DNA from: Diploscapter coronatus | Taxonomy: Eukaryota; Nematoda; Chromadorea; Rhabditida; Rhabditidae | Assembly (NCBI GenBank): GCA_964036155.1 | Contig: OZ038422.1 | Coordinates: 27,613,201-27,677,200 of the forward strand | Direction of reading: 5' to 3' | DNA: 64,000 nucleotides | The notes under the pieces: model-generated | Database searches by the model: none | Told to the model about the DNA's origin: nothing | The model's input: the letters and a program-made list of their open reading frames with translations, nothing else | Position numbers and translations under genes: made by a program | Shown here: one piece after another, positions 51,301 to 61,288 of the stretch | Position numbering within the stretch: position 1 is the stretch's first letter | Layout: every line of letters begins with the position of its first letter

Positions 51301-52946
51301 GGAAAATACTTTTCGAAAAATTCGGAAAAAAAAATCGAGAAAAGATTATACTTTTAAGGAAATATTGTTTTGAAAAAAGAAAATTTACAGAAAAGTGCAA
51401 CTTCTTTGAAACCAAAAATCTCTTTGAAAAATCTACCGAAGGAATAATTGCATTTTGAAAGAGAAAAAAAAATTAACTCTGGAAAAAATAATAAATTTAA
51501 ATATTTCCAGGCAACTTCCTGAAAGAACTGCGCGCCCTGGCTCAAAGGAAGCGGGCCATCGAAAGTGAACCGCTGCTGGACAGGGAGTCCAAGAGGAGGA
51601 AGATCGATGAATTGAAACTCTGCATTCATGGAACCCGGTGCAGGTATGAAATGAGTGAAAAATATCGATTTTTTTCCAAATTTGTATCATTTTTCGTCGA
51701 ACAAAAATCGATGTTCTTGCATTATTAGCCTTTAAAAATAATGTCTAAGAAAGTATCATTTTGAATGGCTTTATTTCCTGAAAAATCCATAAAAAACAGA
51801 ATTTCGAAATTTGTAAGATAAGCTTTTTTTTGTAGAGTGGAAGACTTGGCGCTGAACTTCACAGTGAACCCCTCATCGAAGGTCTACGGCTACGAGGAGA
51901 TGGAACTGGTGGAGGGCGGTGCGGACATGGATGTCACCATGGACAACGTCGAGCTGTACGTACAGAAAGTCGCTGACTTCTATCTCCAATCCGGCATTAT
52001 GAGTCAGGCAAGTAGATAAATCTTTGAAAAGTGAAATTTTTTTTTATAAAAATTGTTTTGAGAGAAATGAAGAGCTAAAGAATATCGAATTGTTTAATGT
52101 GGAGCAAAAAATTCCAGATGCGCGCGTTCCGTGAAGGCTTCGACCGCGTGTTCCCTCTCAAGTCGCTTCGATCATACAGCTCTGAGGAAGTTCAGGTAAG
52201 CAATAAAGTAAAAAATTGCTGCTACAATGTGAAAATTATCTCAATTCTCAGCAGTTTATTCATATCATATCTTGTTGCTATTATGTCGAAAAAATAAAGT
52301 TTGAAAATAATTCAAATAAAATAATTCCAGCGTCTGCTCTCCGGCGAGCAGTGCCCCGAGTGGACGCGCGAGGACGTGATGAATTACACGGAGCCGAAGT
52401 TGGGCTACTCGAGGGATTCGCCGGGATTCCTGCGATTCGTCGATGTCATGGTCGGCATGAATGCACAGGAGAGAAAGAACTTCCTCCAATTCGCTACGGG
52501 ATGCTCTAGTTTGCCTCCAGGTATGAATTTTTCTTTTTTTTCTAAATAAAATCACAAAATAACGTCTTTATAAGAAAATTTGTATCATCTTGACCATTTT
52601 TGTAAGAAGTTGTGTGTTTTACAAAAACTTGATTTTTTGTCGAAATTAAACCTCTGAAAAACTACCCTTTTGAAATTCAACAATTCAGGCGGCCTCGCCA
52701 ACCTGCACCCACGCCTGACGGTCGTGAGGAAAGTCGAGAGCGGCGATGGCAGCTACCCTTCGGTAAGTTGGATGAAAAATTAAAAAAAAAAAAAAAAAGT
52801 TGAAATTTTGAAAAAATTAACAAGTTCGAAATTTTCAGGTCAACACATGTGTGCACTACCTGAAATTGCCAGAATATTCGTCGGTGGAGATTCTGAGAGA
52901 GCGCCTGCTCACCGCCATCAACGAGAAAGGATTCCATCTCAACTAG
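36346..52946 (+). CDS. hecd-1: HECT-type E3 ubiquitin ligase HECD-1 (HECTD1 orthologue)
   Basis: A very large, many-exon gene. HECTD1 in mammals ubiquitinates several targets in development and signalling. The N-terminus ([38 protein letters not shown]) matches vertebrate HECTD1 almost residue for residue and continues as armadillo-like helices to about 38.3 kb. Ankyrin repeats follow at 38.9-39.3 kb ([39 protein letters not shown]). A SUN-like beta-sandwich lies at 43.7-44.6 kb ([20 protein letters not shown]). A MIB/HERC2 domain spans 44.9-45.4 kb ([36 protein letters not shown]). A Ser-rich acidic linker then covers 45.7-48.2 kb. The HECT domain is at about 50.3-52.9 kb, including [27 protein letters not shown] and [10 protein letters not shown]. 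The catalytic Cys is in [15 protein letters not shown] (codon 52848-52850). The protein ends in the usual short tail at TAG 52944. I start at ATG 36346; upstream in-frame codons lack an ATG. Confidence 0.97.
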
Positions 52947-53785
52947 GACACCCGCAAACACCTTCCCAATACCCGAGAGAACTTCATTCATATTTGTAGT
53001 CAAACGTTCAAGTCATACAGACTTTTATCAATCCCCTTTCTTTCTTTATCATATTTTATTGACTATTTTTATGGTTTATCTTAGATTTCCCCAAAAGGCA
53101 TTTCATTTCATCTGAAATTCGACCATCTCCCCCTTCTTTCATCATCTTCCTTTCCGAGTTATAAATTGTTGCGTTCTTAAAAACTTCAACTCCAATGTCT
53201 ACGGTAGCCGATTATTCTTTGATTTTTGTAGCATTTTATTGGGTACTTTTTGGTCGGCGAGGTTTTGATTGATAAAAAAGGTGGATTTTTTGAGATCAAT
53301 CAAATTTTTTCGATCAACTTCGATTCACATGTGATTTCTCCATCCGGATTTAGATCCTGAGCCCCCTTTTGTTCATTTCTTTTACCTAGTTTTACCCTGT
53401 GTTCATCTCGGATTCATCTTTGACCTCTTCTTTGGTTTTGAGCTTAAAATTTTCAAAAAACAAAGGTCAAAGAGCAATCTCAGGCAGGCAGGCATCTATT
53501 CTATTCATTTACTTGATTGTGAGTCTTATTTTGTGGGAGTTCGATTTTTATCCGATTTCATTTAGAGTTGTTGGTCTTTTCTCGACCACTTTTTACCCCT
53601 GGCTTTCTGAACCCATTAGAAAGTTTATTTCGCCAAATAAATATTCCTCTGTATAAAAAATTTTAGTTTTTTTTTTTTTTTTCTGAAAATCTACGATTTT
53701 ACATATCGTATCAAAATATCTTTGAATTTTCAACAAAGTTTTAAATATGCAAATTTTTCGATTTTTCAGGGGTCAATTAAAAACG
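52947..53785 (+). other. hecd-1 3' UTR and intercistronic region of an operon-like pair
   Basis: About 690 nt of 3' UTR lead to AATAAA at 53636. A T-rich run (about 53664-53682) and TTTTTCAG ending at 53769 follow, then the next ATG at 53786. The distance from polyA signal to acceptor is about 130 nt, as in SL2 operons. The open frame at 53399-53656 is UTR with no coding character. Confidence 0.55.
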
Positions 53786-55077
53786 ATGTCGGTGACCGCA
53801 GTGGTGAAGGATGTTGCTTTAGCTTCAGGTCAAATTTTCGACCACACGCAACAAGTCAGGTCGGTTTGAAGAGGAAAACTCGCGGATTTGAAATTTTTAA
53901 TGTCTCGTTCATTAATTTGAATAGAGTTGGATAGTTATCCAAGGATTTGTAGAGGTCGCCACGAGTCACGAAAATCGCATTGACTTGCAAATTTTCGAAA
54001 GAAAACGAGTCATATTATTTGCGTTTTTCTACTTGTTAATGAATTAATTTGAAGGACGGAAATTGAACGGTTTGTGGATCAATTTGAGCGTAATGAACGG
54101 CATAAGGAATTTGATGGCATTCTTAGAGCTAGTCATTCAGTAAGCTAAAATTTAGAAATAGCTCAAACTTTACTCCCATTCATTCAAAATTTATCGTTCG
54201 CACTAAATGAAATGGTAGTAAAATTATTATACAGGCTATGAAATAAGTTCGGGCGATAAAGTTTTTCGAAATAGCGAAAAGACGATTTTGAAAATATTTG
54301 GTTGATTTTTTGCATGACTTTATGAAATAATTATCGAGAGCATTTTTTTCACAAAAATTTAGCAATCATTAGACTTTTCCATAATTTTTGGATAATTTTC
54401 GACGAGTCCCAAAATACGCCATGAAATGGTCTAGTTTGATGTTTCTAAAATATCGAAATCCATAAAATAGCCAAATTTTGGCATGAACATTGTCGTAACA
54501 TATTAATAGTTATGATTTGGGTTCTTTTATCCCGAATTACACGCTCTCGCTATGCTCTACAGTTCTATTCCACTCTTTTGATACGTGATAAATTTTCATC
54601 TCTGTAAAGCAAGTTTTTTGATGTTTCGCAAACAAAGCCTCGTAATTTTTGTATGGAGAACTCAAAAATATAAAAGTTAAAATTTCTTGATTCATTAAAT
54701 TATTCAAAATCAACTTTCAAATTTGTTGCCGGACTTGTTTTATATCCCGTAGACTGGAAAATCCATATTCTGTCCATTTTTTCTAAAATTCTAGCTAGTG
54801 GAAGCTATTGAGACGCCAGTGGAGGCGTTATTCGAAGCTGGAAAAATGAAGAAATTAATATCAGACGTTGACGCATTGACAGAAAGAATCAACGCTCTGA
54901 AAGAGCCAAAATATAAGGCGGTCAGTCGAAAATTTAGATATTTGTCCGAAAAAACAAATTCAGGAGCATGATGCTTATCTGGAAGACATTGAAAAGACCC
55001 AGAAACACTATTTGGAGGTCTGTAGAGAAGAGGCCCAAAGGAAAATGAGAGCGTCCGCTCAGAGGCACTCTCAATAA
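53786..55077 (+). CDS. Small coiled-coil protein, unknown
   Basis: Four exons give 132 residues: 53786-53858 (MSVTAVVKDVALASGQIFDH...QQV), about 54055-54149 (TEIERFVDQFERNERHKEF), about 54796-54920 (LVEAIETPVEALFEAGKMKK...INALKEPKYK) and about 54964-55077 (EHDAYLEDIEKTQKHYLEV...QRHSQ). The introns are long for this window. The chain is charged and helical with coiled-coil-like spacing, and has no signal peptide or membrane segment. The size and helical make-up recall subunits of BLOC/BORC or tethering complexes, but I cannot assign it. The stop codon TAA at 55075 sits inside AATAAA (55073-55078), so if that signal is used the 3' UTR is very short. It lies just downstream of hecd-1 on the same strand, probably in an operon. 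Confidence 0.7.
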
Positions 55078-56302
55078 ATCAATTTCTTGGAAACTGCGCT
55101 ATTTTTCATTATTAATGTATCGTTAATGACCATTAACTTGAGACAAAATAGAAGGGACGAAAGTTTGATACATGAAAATTAGCGCGTTGTTTGCAAACGA
55201 ATAGACAACATTTAGTCGATTCGTGGAATGACTTTGACAACTACTTGAAATAAGTTACGAAATGCATACTTTGCATATTCGAATTGTGCATCGTTTATTT
55301 TGTCCCAAGTTATCGGTCATTGACAATACTTACATTCGAAACCTAGGAATTTTCAATTATCAGACCATAAACTGAAATTTTTTAAAAATCACATTTTCCC
55401 TGTGATTTTATTCTTTTCCATTTCGTAAACTATTGTCTTCCTGTGAATTCACTTTACTCAGGGTATACATTTATTCATAATATTTACTTAAAATATTTAC
55501 ATTCCAAAAATTTCTAGTCCCCGAATAAAAATAATAAATGATGTCTATCTATACTTTGCTAAATATGTCATTAACTTGTTGCTAATATGAGGGAAAGCAC
55601 GATCTCAAATAAAATTGTGTTGTAAAACAAAAGAAGGGGCAAGGCGAGAAAAACGGCCGTTTTCGAAGGTTTCGTTGAAAAAATCATCGTCGAAAGGTTT
55701 CAGCTTGATGAAGCAGCCAAAAGGGTGAGTGACAAATATTCGACAGGTTTTTACCGCTCCATTATTACTCGACTGATGAGGAAAGTGAAACTGCCAAGGC
55801 AAATGCTTTGTTTCTATTCGAATCAAGCGGGGGTTTCACAGTTAGATTGCAGCAGTTATAGATAGAAGTTGTGAGATTCGAACTTTTTATGCAACAGCAA
55901 CATGAAGAAAAGGTAAATGGGCGCCGTTTGACCTTTTCTATCTCTCTCTTCTCATTATGTCTATGCGTACGTTGTACGAAAGAGACATACATTCATAGGC
56001 AGAAGAAAAAAACCCAAATGGGAGAGAGATAAGTTAACTGTATGTTTTTCTTTGTCTTTGTATGCGACGGGGGCTTCTGCAATATCACGAGAAAAAGTAA
56101 AGGTAATGGCTGAAAAAGTAAGGTCGAGGTTACTTCCGATCAGCCACCGAGAAAAATGCCGCCCCATGGCCAGCGGCAGCAGCTTCTCTGCCCTATGACT
56201 GTTTCTCTATACCGTCTCCTTTTTAACCAGCCTGCCGTATATAAGGCGCACCCCTGTCGGTGGAAGACACATCGCTAATACTCCATTTGCGGTAGTAGCA
56301 AG
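55078..56302. other. Intergenic region and collagen promoter
   Basis: AT-rich, with no gene recognised. The last 100 bp hold a GC-rich promoter with a TATA box at 56238. The minus-strand open frames at 55605-56167 are overlapping and without start or splice context. Confidence 0.5.
56238..56244 (+). promoter_or_regulatory. TATA box of the cuticle collagen gene
   Basis: TATATAA followed by GG lies 65 bp before the collagen ATG, in a locally GC-rich setting. TATA-driven, short-leader promoters are common for nematode cuticle collagens, which are expressed in pulses during moulting. Confidence 0.65.
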
Positions 56303-59300
56303 ATGGAACTCGAATCCAGGGTCAGTGAATTACTTTTACATTTAGTTATTGTAATATTAAACATGGTTTTATTTTTAAAACTGAATTTTCTTCTGTACAA
56401 TTTCTTGCAAAAATTTTACTGAACCAATTGTGAAATTTTGTAAAAAAAAAAAACTATTTGTAGAGTTCAATGTGCAGAATGAATTAGGAATTCAAATTAC
56501 TTTAACAAATTGATCTCTTCTTGGGAAGTTTACCTATTTCTTTCTTTAGCACCACATTACTTAAATTATATGACCTTTCCAAATTCTAATCTAAAATATT
56601 CTCTGTGCATGTCTTATTCTGTCAAATTTTCAGGTGAAGGCTTACCGCTTCGTGGCCTATTCGGCCGTCGCCTTCTCTGTGGTGGCAGTCCTTTCGGTCT
56701 GCATCACCCTGCCGATGGTGTTCAACTACGTCAACGGCGTCAAGAAGACCCTCAATTCGGAGATCAACTTCTGCAAGTTCTCCGCCAAGGACATCTGGAA
56801 TGAGGTTCGAAAATTTTGGCTTTAGATCTTATCATTTTTATTATTGAAACTTACTGTTTATCGTGAATGACAAATTCAGTTTTCTTCTCGGAAAGCAATA
56901 CAACAATTTTCTCATTCATTTGAAATGGATATATTTACAATAATATCAATTTTTAAATTGAATTTAGATCTTGTCATATCTTTCTTCCAAACATCTTGCT
57001 TATTATGTGTAGCAAATTCCGTTCATCTTATTCTCTAAAGACAATGCAATGCTTATGTCATTCGTGCATAATAATGAAAAGTGTTACACAAATTTGAGAA
57101 AAAATCCAGATTATTCTGATTAATAGCTCTCCCTTCCAGGTCAACTACATCAAGTCGGCACCGGCCCACAACAGAACTGCCCGTCAGGCCTATGGCGATG
57201 AGCCCGTTGTCGGAAACGTCAACTCCGGAGGCGGTGGTTCTTGCTCTGGATGCTGCCAGCCTGGACCTGCTGGACCCGTAAGTTCAATTTTAATTTAATT
57301 AAAAACATAACTTATAAAATGCATAGGAAAAACAGTAAATGGGGAATTTTCGTAGTTTCTTAATTGAGAATGCTCGATTGTATGAGATATTCGCTTATCA
57401 TCCTTATTTTTACTTTAGATGTTTCTTTTATAAGTAGTTATATTTTAGTCTGGAACCCCAGGAAGACCTGGACGACCCGGAAAGGTGCGTTTACATTCTA
57501 TACATTTTCATTTGTCATCTAAATATTCTAATTTAGCCAGGATCATCGGGACGACCTGGGTAGCTTCCTTTTGTTTAATTCTCTAAATTCAAATCTATTT
57601 CTCTTTGTTCAGAGCCCCAGGAAGACCACCTCAGTCACCTTGCGAGGTTTGTATTAACGTCTATTTTCACTATAAAAATCGTTCTTTTTTTTGTTTTCTT
57701 ATTTTAAACTATCTAAAATCCAAAGCTGAAATTTTAACCTCTTAAATTCGTCTAATATTCTAATTTTTCCACTTTAGCCCGTCACTCCACCACCATGCAG
57801 CCCATGCCCACAGGGACCACCGTAAGAAATTTTTCCGCCAAAATTTATCTAAATTTACTCATTTTCAGAGGACCTCCAGGACGTAATATTTTAAATGATG
57901 ATTAGGTCTTCGAGTTCGAATATAAACATTTATTCTCAGAGCCCGGAGCCCCAGGAGATGCAGGCCGCGATGGTAAGCTCGCAATTTGTCGAACAATCCA
58001 TGACTCGCCCGATTTCAGGAAACCCAGGAGCCCCATCCAGCGGAGGAGGCCCAGGACCTCAAGATATGTGTTCAGATTCAATATCTTATTCACCGAAATA
58101 TCATTTATTGCCCGAAATGATCGCATTTAATTTGTGACATTTCGAAGATTGTGATATTTTGCTTGCATAATTTAAATTGTATCTGAACCTTATCGACCGA
58201 TTTTAAGACCACCAGGACCGTGAGTTGCAATTCAGATTTAGAAATGATTTTAACCATTGATTTTCAGACCAGGAGCCAACGGAAATCCGTATGTTGAATT
58301 ATCATCCTGAATAAGATAGGTATAAAATTGCATTTTTCAGAGGTGCCCCAGGACAAGATGGGTTGGTCGTCTTCGAATTTGTCTGCCATGTCTAACTTTT
58401 ACCCATGAATTTAAGACAGCCCGGAAACGATGCCTTCGGACAGGAAGAGCCTGGACAGCCAGATACGTGTTCAGATTCGATATTATATCACGGCTATCTT
58501 CTTTATCTCAAAAAGCCCACTAAAATAGCGACTTTTGAGATAAAGATGTATCGCGTGATATGAAATAATTGCTTCTGAATCTTATCTGTCGATTTTAAGA
58601 CCCCAAGGACCACCGTTAGTCGATTAGAAATTCATTCTTTTTAAACAATATAACTTTCAGAGGACCAGCTGGAGCAGTACGTGACTTACACTTCTATCTA
58701 GAGATTTTTAAAACTAATCAATTAATTTCAGCCAGGAAACGCCGGTATCGTCTTCTATTCTAGACCATTATTCACGATTTTAACGATGTTATTCGAGATT
58801 AAACTATATCTTGAATAATATCGTCTAAATTGATGATAACTTGTCTATGAATATCTCAATTCAGGAGCCCCAGGACAGGAGTGAGTCGATATTCCCATAG
58901 ACTTAAAATGATTATTAAATTTTCAGTGGCGCCCCAGGAAACCCGTAAAATTTTACTCTTTACCGGTAATATTAGCGATAATTTATCATTTTCAGAGGAC
59001 AGAAGGGACCCAATGGTAACACATTTACGATTTTGGCTTTGAGTCGAAACGTCGATTCTGGAGTTTAACTTATTAACTCTGGAGTTAACGTTGAAACTCT
59101 GAGACTAAATCGTAACTGAATTCTGCTTGCAGGACAGCCTGGAGTAAGACTATTTTGATTTAGAATATGATCTAATTTATTTATTTACAGCAACCTGGAT
59201 CGGACGGAAATCCCGTGAGCTGATTTTATATGAATTTCTTTCGAACAGTTAAATAATACATATTCTTTCAGGGAGCCCCAGGGTGCGTTTTACATCACTC

Positions 59301-59642
59301 TGTGAAATGTTTTAGGGCCGAAAATATCGGTGAAATGATTTCAGACAGCCTGGACAGCCTGGTGGAAGCGGCGAGAAGGGTATCTGCCCCAAGTACTGCG
59401 CCATCGACGGAGGTGAGGAAACTATTCAATTAAAAACTTTTAATTATGATTTCTGCAACTAGAGTGGTTTAGCAAAACAAACTAGATTTTGAATTTACAT
59501 CAATGTATAAAGTTTTATTGTATTCAATTTTTACCACTACTCTATAAATTGCGATTATTACTGTAAAAATAGCCATTTGTTAAATTTGCAAATTTAATTG
59601 AATATTTTAGGAATCTTCTTCGAGGACGGAACCAGACGTTAA
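56303..59642 (+). CDS. Cuticle collagen split into about 25 exons, many of them microexons
   Basis: A hypodermal cuticle collagen of 302 residues. Exons: 56303-56320, 56634-56804, 57140-57277, 57449-57484, 57537-57559, 57613-57646, 57778-57821, 57869-57882, 57940-57972, 58019-58067, 58208-58219, 58268-58288, 58341-58361, 58416-58466, 58600-58614, 58661-58676, 58732-58744, 58865-58880, 58927-58944, 58996-59015, 59133-59143, 59191-59214, 59272-59282, 59345-59412, 59611-59642. Lengths sum to 909 nt and every join keeps frame. Domains: N-terminal hydrophobic homology box (about residues 7-45, AYRFVAYSAVAFSVVAVLSV), an RXXR protease site RTAR (75-78), SCSGCC (97-102), a short Gly-X-Y block, a CEPVTPPPCSPC spacer, the main Gly-X-Y domain, and the C-terminal CPKYCAIDGGIFFEDGTRR typical of COL-19-like collagens. 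The protein is ordinary; the gene structure is not. Two exon ends (58067, 58466) put DI or DT where Gly is expected. AATAAA is at 59786. Confidence 0.93.
58068..58599 (+). repeat. Duplicated intron pair inside the collagen gene
   Basis: Introns 58068-58207 and 58467-58599 both start GTGTTCAGATTC followed by A/G-ATAT, and both end with TCTGAA, CTTATC and CGATTTTAAG before an exon that starts ACC. Their lengths (140 and 133 nt) are similar. The exons before and after are also alike, so an exon-intron unit was copied. Confidence 0.7.
58501..58545. repeat. Intronic hairpin in the collagen gene
   Basis: CTTTATCTCAAAAAG at 58501 pairs with CTTTTGAGATAAAG ending at 58545, 14 bp with one extra A, around a loop of about 17 nt. 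It is in the second of the two duplicated introns. A further foldback (about 58784-58827) lies in a later intron. Confidence 0.5.
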
Positions 59643-60616
59643 GCGGGATCTCGAGTTTCTACAACCATCGAACAAATGGGACTCATCATCCATCATCTCA
59701 ACCCATTTCGATCTCCCTTATTTTTACCCCCTTTCTTTTCTGTTCTTTCATTTTTTTCTCGTACAGCCTAAGCTTGTACAATGAGAATAAATTTTTTCAT
59801 CCAAACAACAACCTGTGTTGAATTTGAATTATTACAAATAGAGATCGCAAACTTCGCCCCTTTGCACTTTTCGCTTGTCTAAAAAGTGACCATTTGAAGC
59901 CCCAAGCATGAGAAGCAAGTACCTTTTTAAATGGAGGATCACGAAAAATCATTATCAGTAGTGGCATTTTTTGCTCAAAAGCTAGAACTACTCTCGTACT
60001 AAAGTGACACTTAGGCACGAGCTAGCTTGTACTAATGCTTCATATTCTATCAGTTTGTTATCAACTTTGATACAATTTTATGATGCTATAAAACTACGTC
60101 TCCTAAGGAATATAGTGATGTAGGAATCTTTATAGTTCGGCTCACTTTTACTCGCTTGTCGAGCCTTTGAAAAGACAAAGGTTCATGCTTAGTACGAACT
60201 AAGTGCGACTAGAAAGTTCGTGCTAAACGAACAAAAAATACCACAAGAAATTTGATGAACCATTTGTAAAGATGGTCCTGTGCCAAAAATCAACTCGAAA
60301 TCCCGGTGTTGTTTCGCGTTAATGCCTTTTTTGTATAGAAAAATCGTGTTACTTTGCTAGCTTCTTTTGGTGGGTTTTATAGAGCAAAAAAATTATTTAT
60401 TTTAATTTGTCTTCATGAATACTTTAGTTGGATCAGGACTAACTTGCTTTGGTAAACAAACTCAGAAAATGATTCATTTCGTAAAACCATTTGTGCTCCC
60501 TAATTACAAGTTGAAATTTGGAATTCGAACTGTCGAATTTAAATAGATTAGGTTGCGTAAAATTGGCAGGTGGGTTGGTTTTATAAGATGAGAATTTGAG
60601 AAAGTGTCGTAGTAGT

Positions 60617-60702
60617 CCTAGGTGAGGACTTTCGTCAAGCGAAGAAAATATGCGGGAAGTGGGATAGGTCGCAGAGGGTCTCTGACGATCGTCCTCCCTA
60701 GG
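60617..60702. repeat. Dispersed foldback repeat, copy B (86 bp)
   Basis: Second copy of the element at 11413-11492, same orientation, with CCTAGG at both ends and the same inverted-repeat arms (CCTAGGTGAGGA..TCGTCA on the left, CCTAGGGAGGAC..TCGTCA as reverse complement of the right). The middle is a few bases longer (GCGGGAAGT). Differences lie mainly outside the arms and the two conserved internal blocks. Confidence 0.7.
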
Positions 60703-61171
60703 TCTGTGTCATAGGTAGGTAGACTGACCTCGAATTTGAAAATTGTCACAGGTAGATTAGTTGGGTTAACCTTGGTTTGAGAAGCTAGAATGATAATAGT
60801 GTCTAAAAAAGTGGTAGAATAATTGGAATTGATCTTTTCTTTCTAACATTTCAATCGAAATCTAAATCTAGATATTTTTATTCATCAATCGTTTCATAAC
60901 ACTTCAAATCTTCAAATAGGATGATTTCCTGAAGATGTTGATGGAAAATCTCGAATTTTGCTTGATGAATATAATCTCTTGGAAATTCTGTGGCTAAAAT
61001 CGAATTTATTTTGTCCTTTGAGCGCGAGAGCGATTTTTGCGGTCCGCTTTTCGCCGGTTTGTCCCGCTTCCTCTGCCAAAATGTGCCGATGAATAAGCGG
61101 CAATTGACACTCAGATTCTAGCAGATCCGTCGGACTTCTTTGGCGCTCTCTCAACTTATATCATTTAAGGC

Positions 61172-61288
61172 ATGGCTATTTCGCAGACGCTAATGAGATG
61201 GGTCGAATTTTTGAGACGTGCGCAAGTGCACCAGAAGCAGCAAAAGGAAGGAGCAGAGGATGAAAGTTACTCTGACACCCTCGCATAG
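61172..61288 (+). CDS. Possible small protein (38 residues) or single exon, unknown
   Basis: An ATG frame reads MAISQTLMRWVEFLRRAQVH, then a Gln/Glu-rich stretch, ending YSDTLA at TAG 61286. Composition and codon choice look coding (amphipathic helix followed by an acidic tail), and a GC-rich promoter-like patch lies just upstream at about 61020-61140. No family is recognised, and there is no splice or expression evidence. It could be a chance frame. Confidence 0.25.
   Translation: MAISQTLMRWVEFLRRAQVHQKQQKEGAEDESYSDTLA

Noticed and set aside
58063..58207. U12-type AT-AC intron in the collagen gene
   Set aside because: The exon boundary reads ATATGTG, not the ATATCCTT donor of U12 introns, and no TCCTTAAC branch site or AC acceptor is in phase. 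A GT donor four bases downstream gives a frame-keeping alternative.
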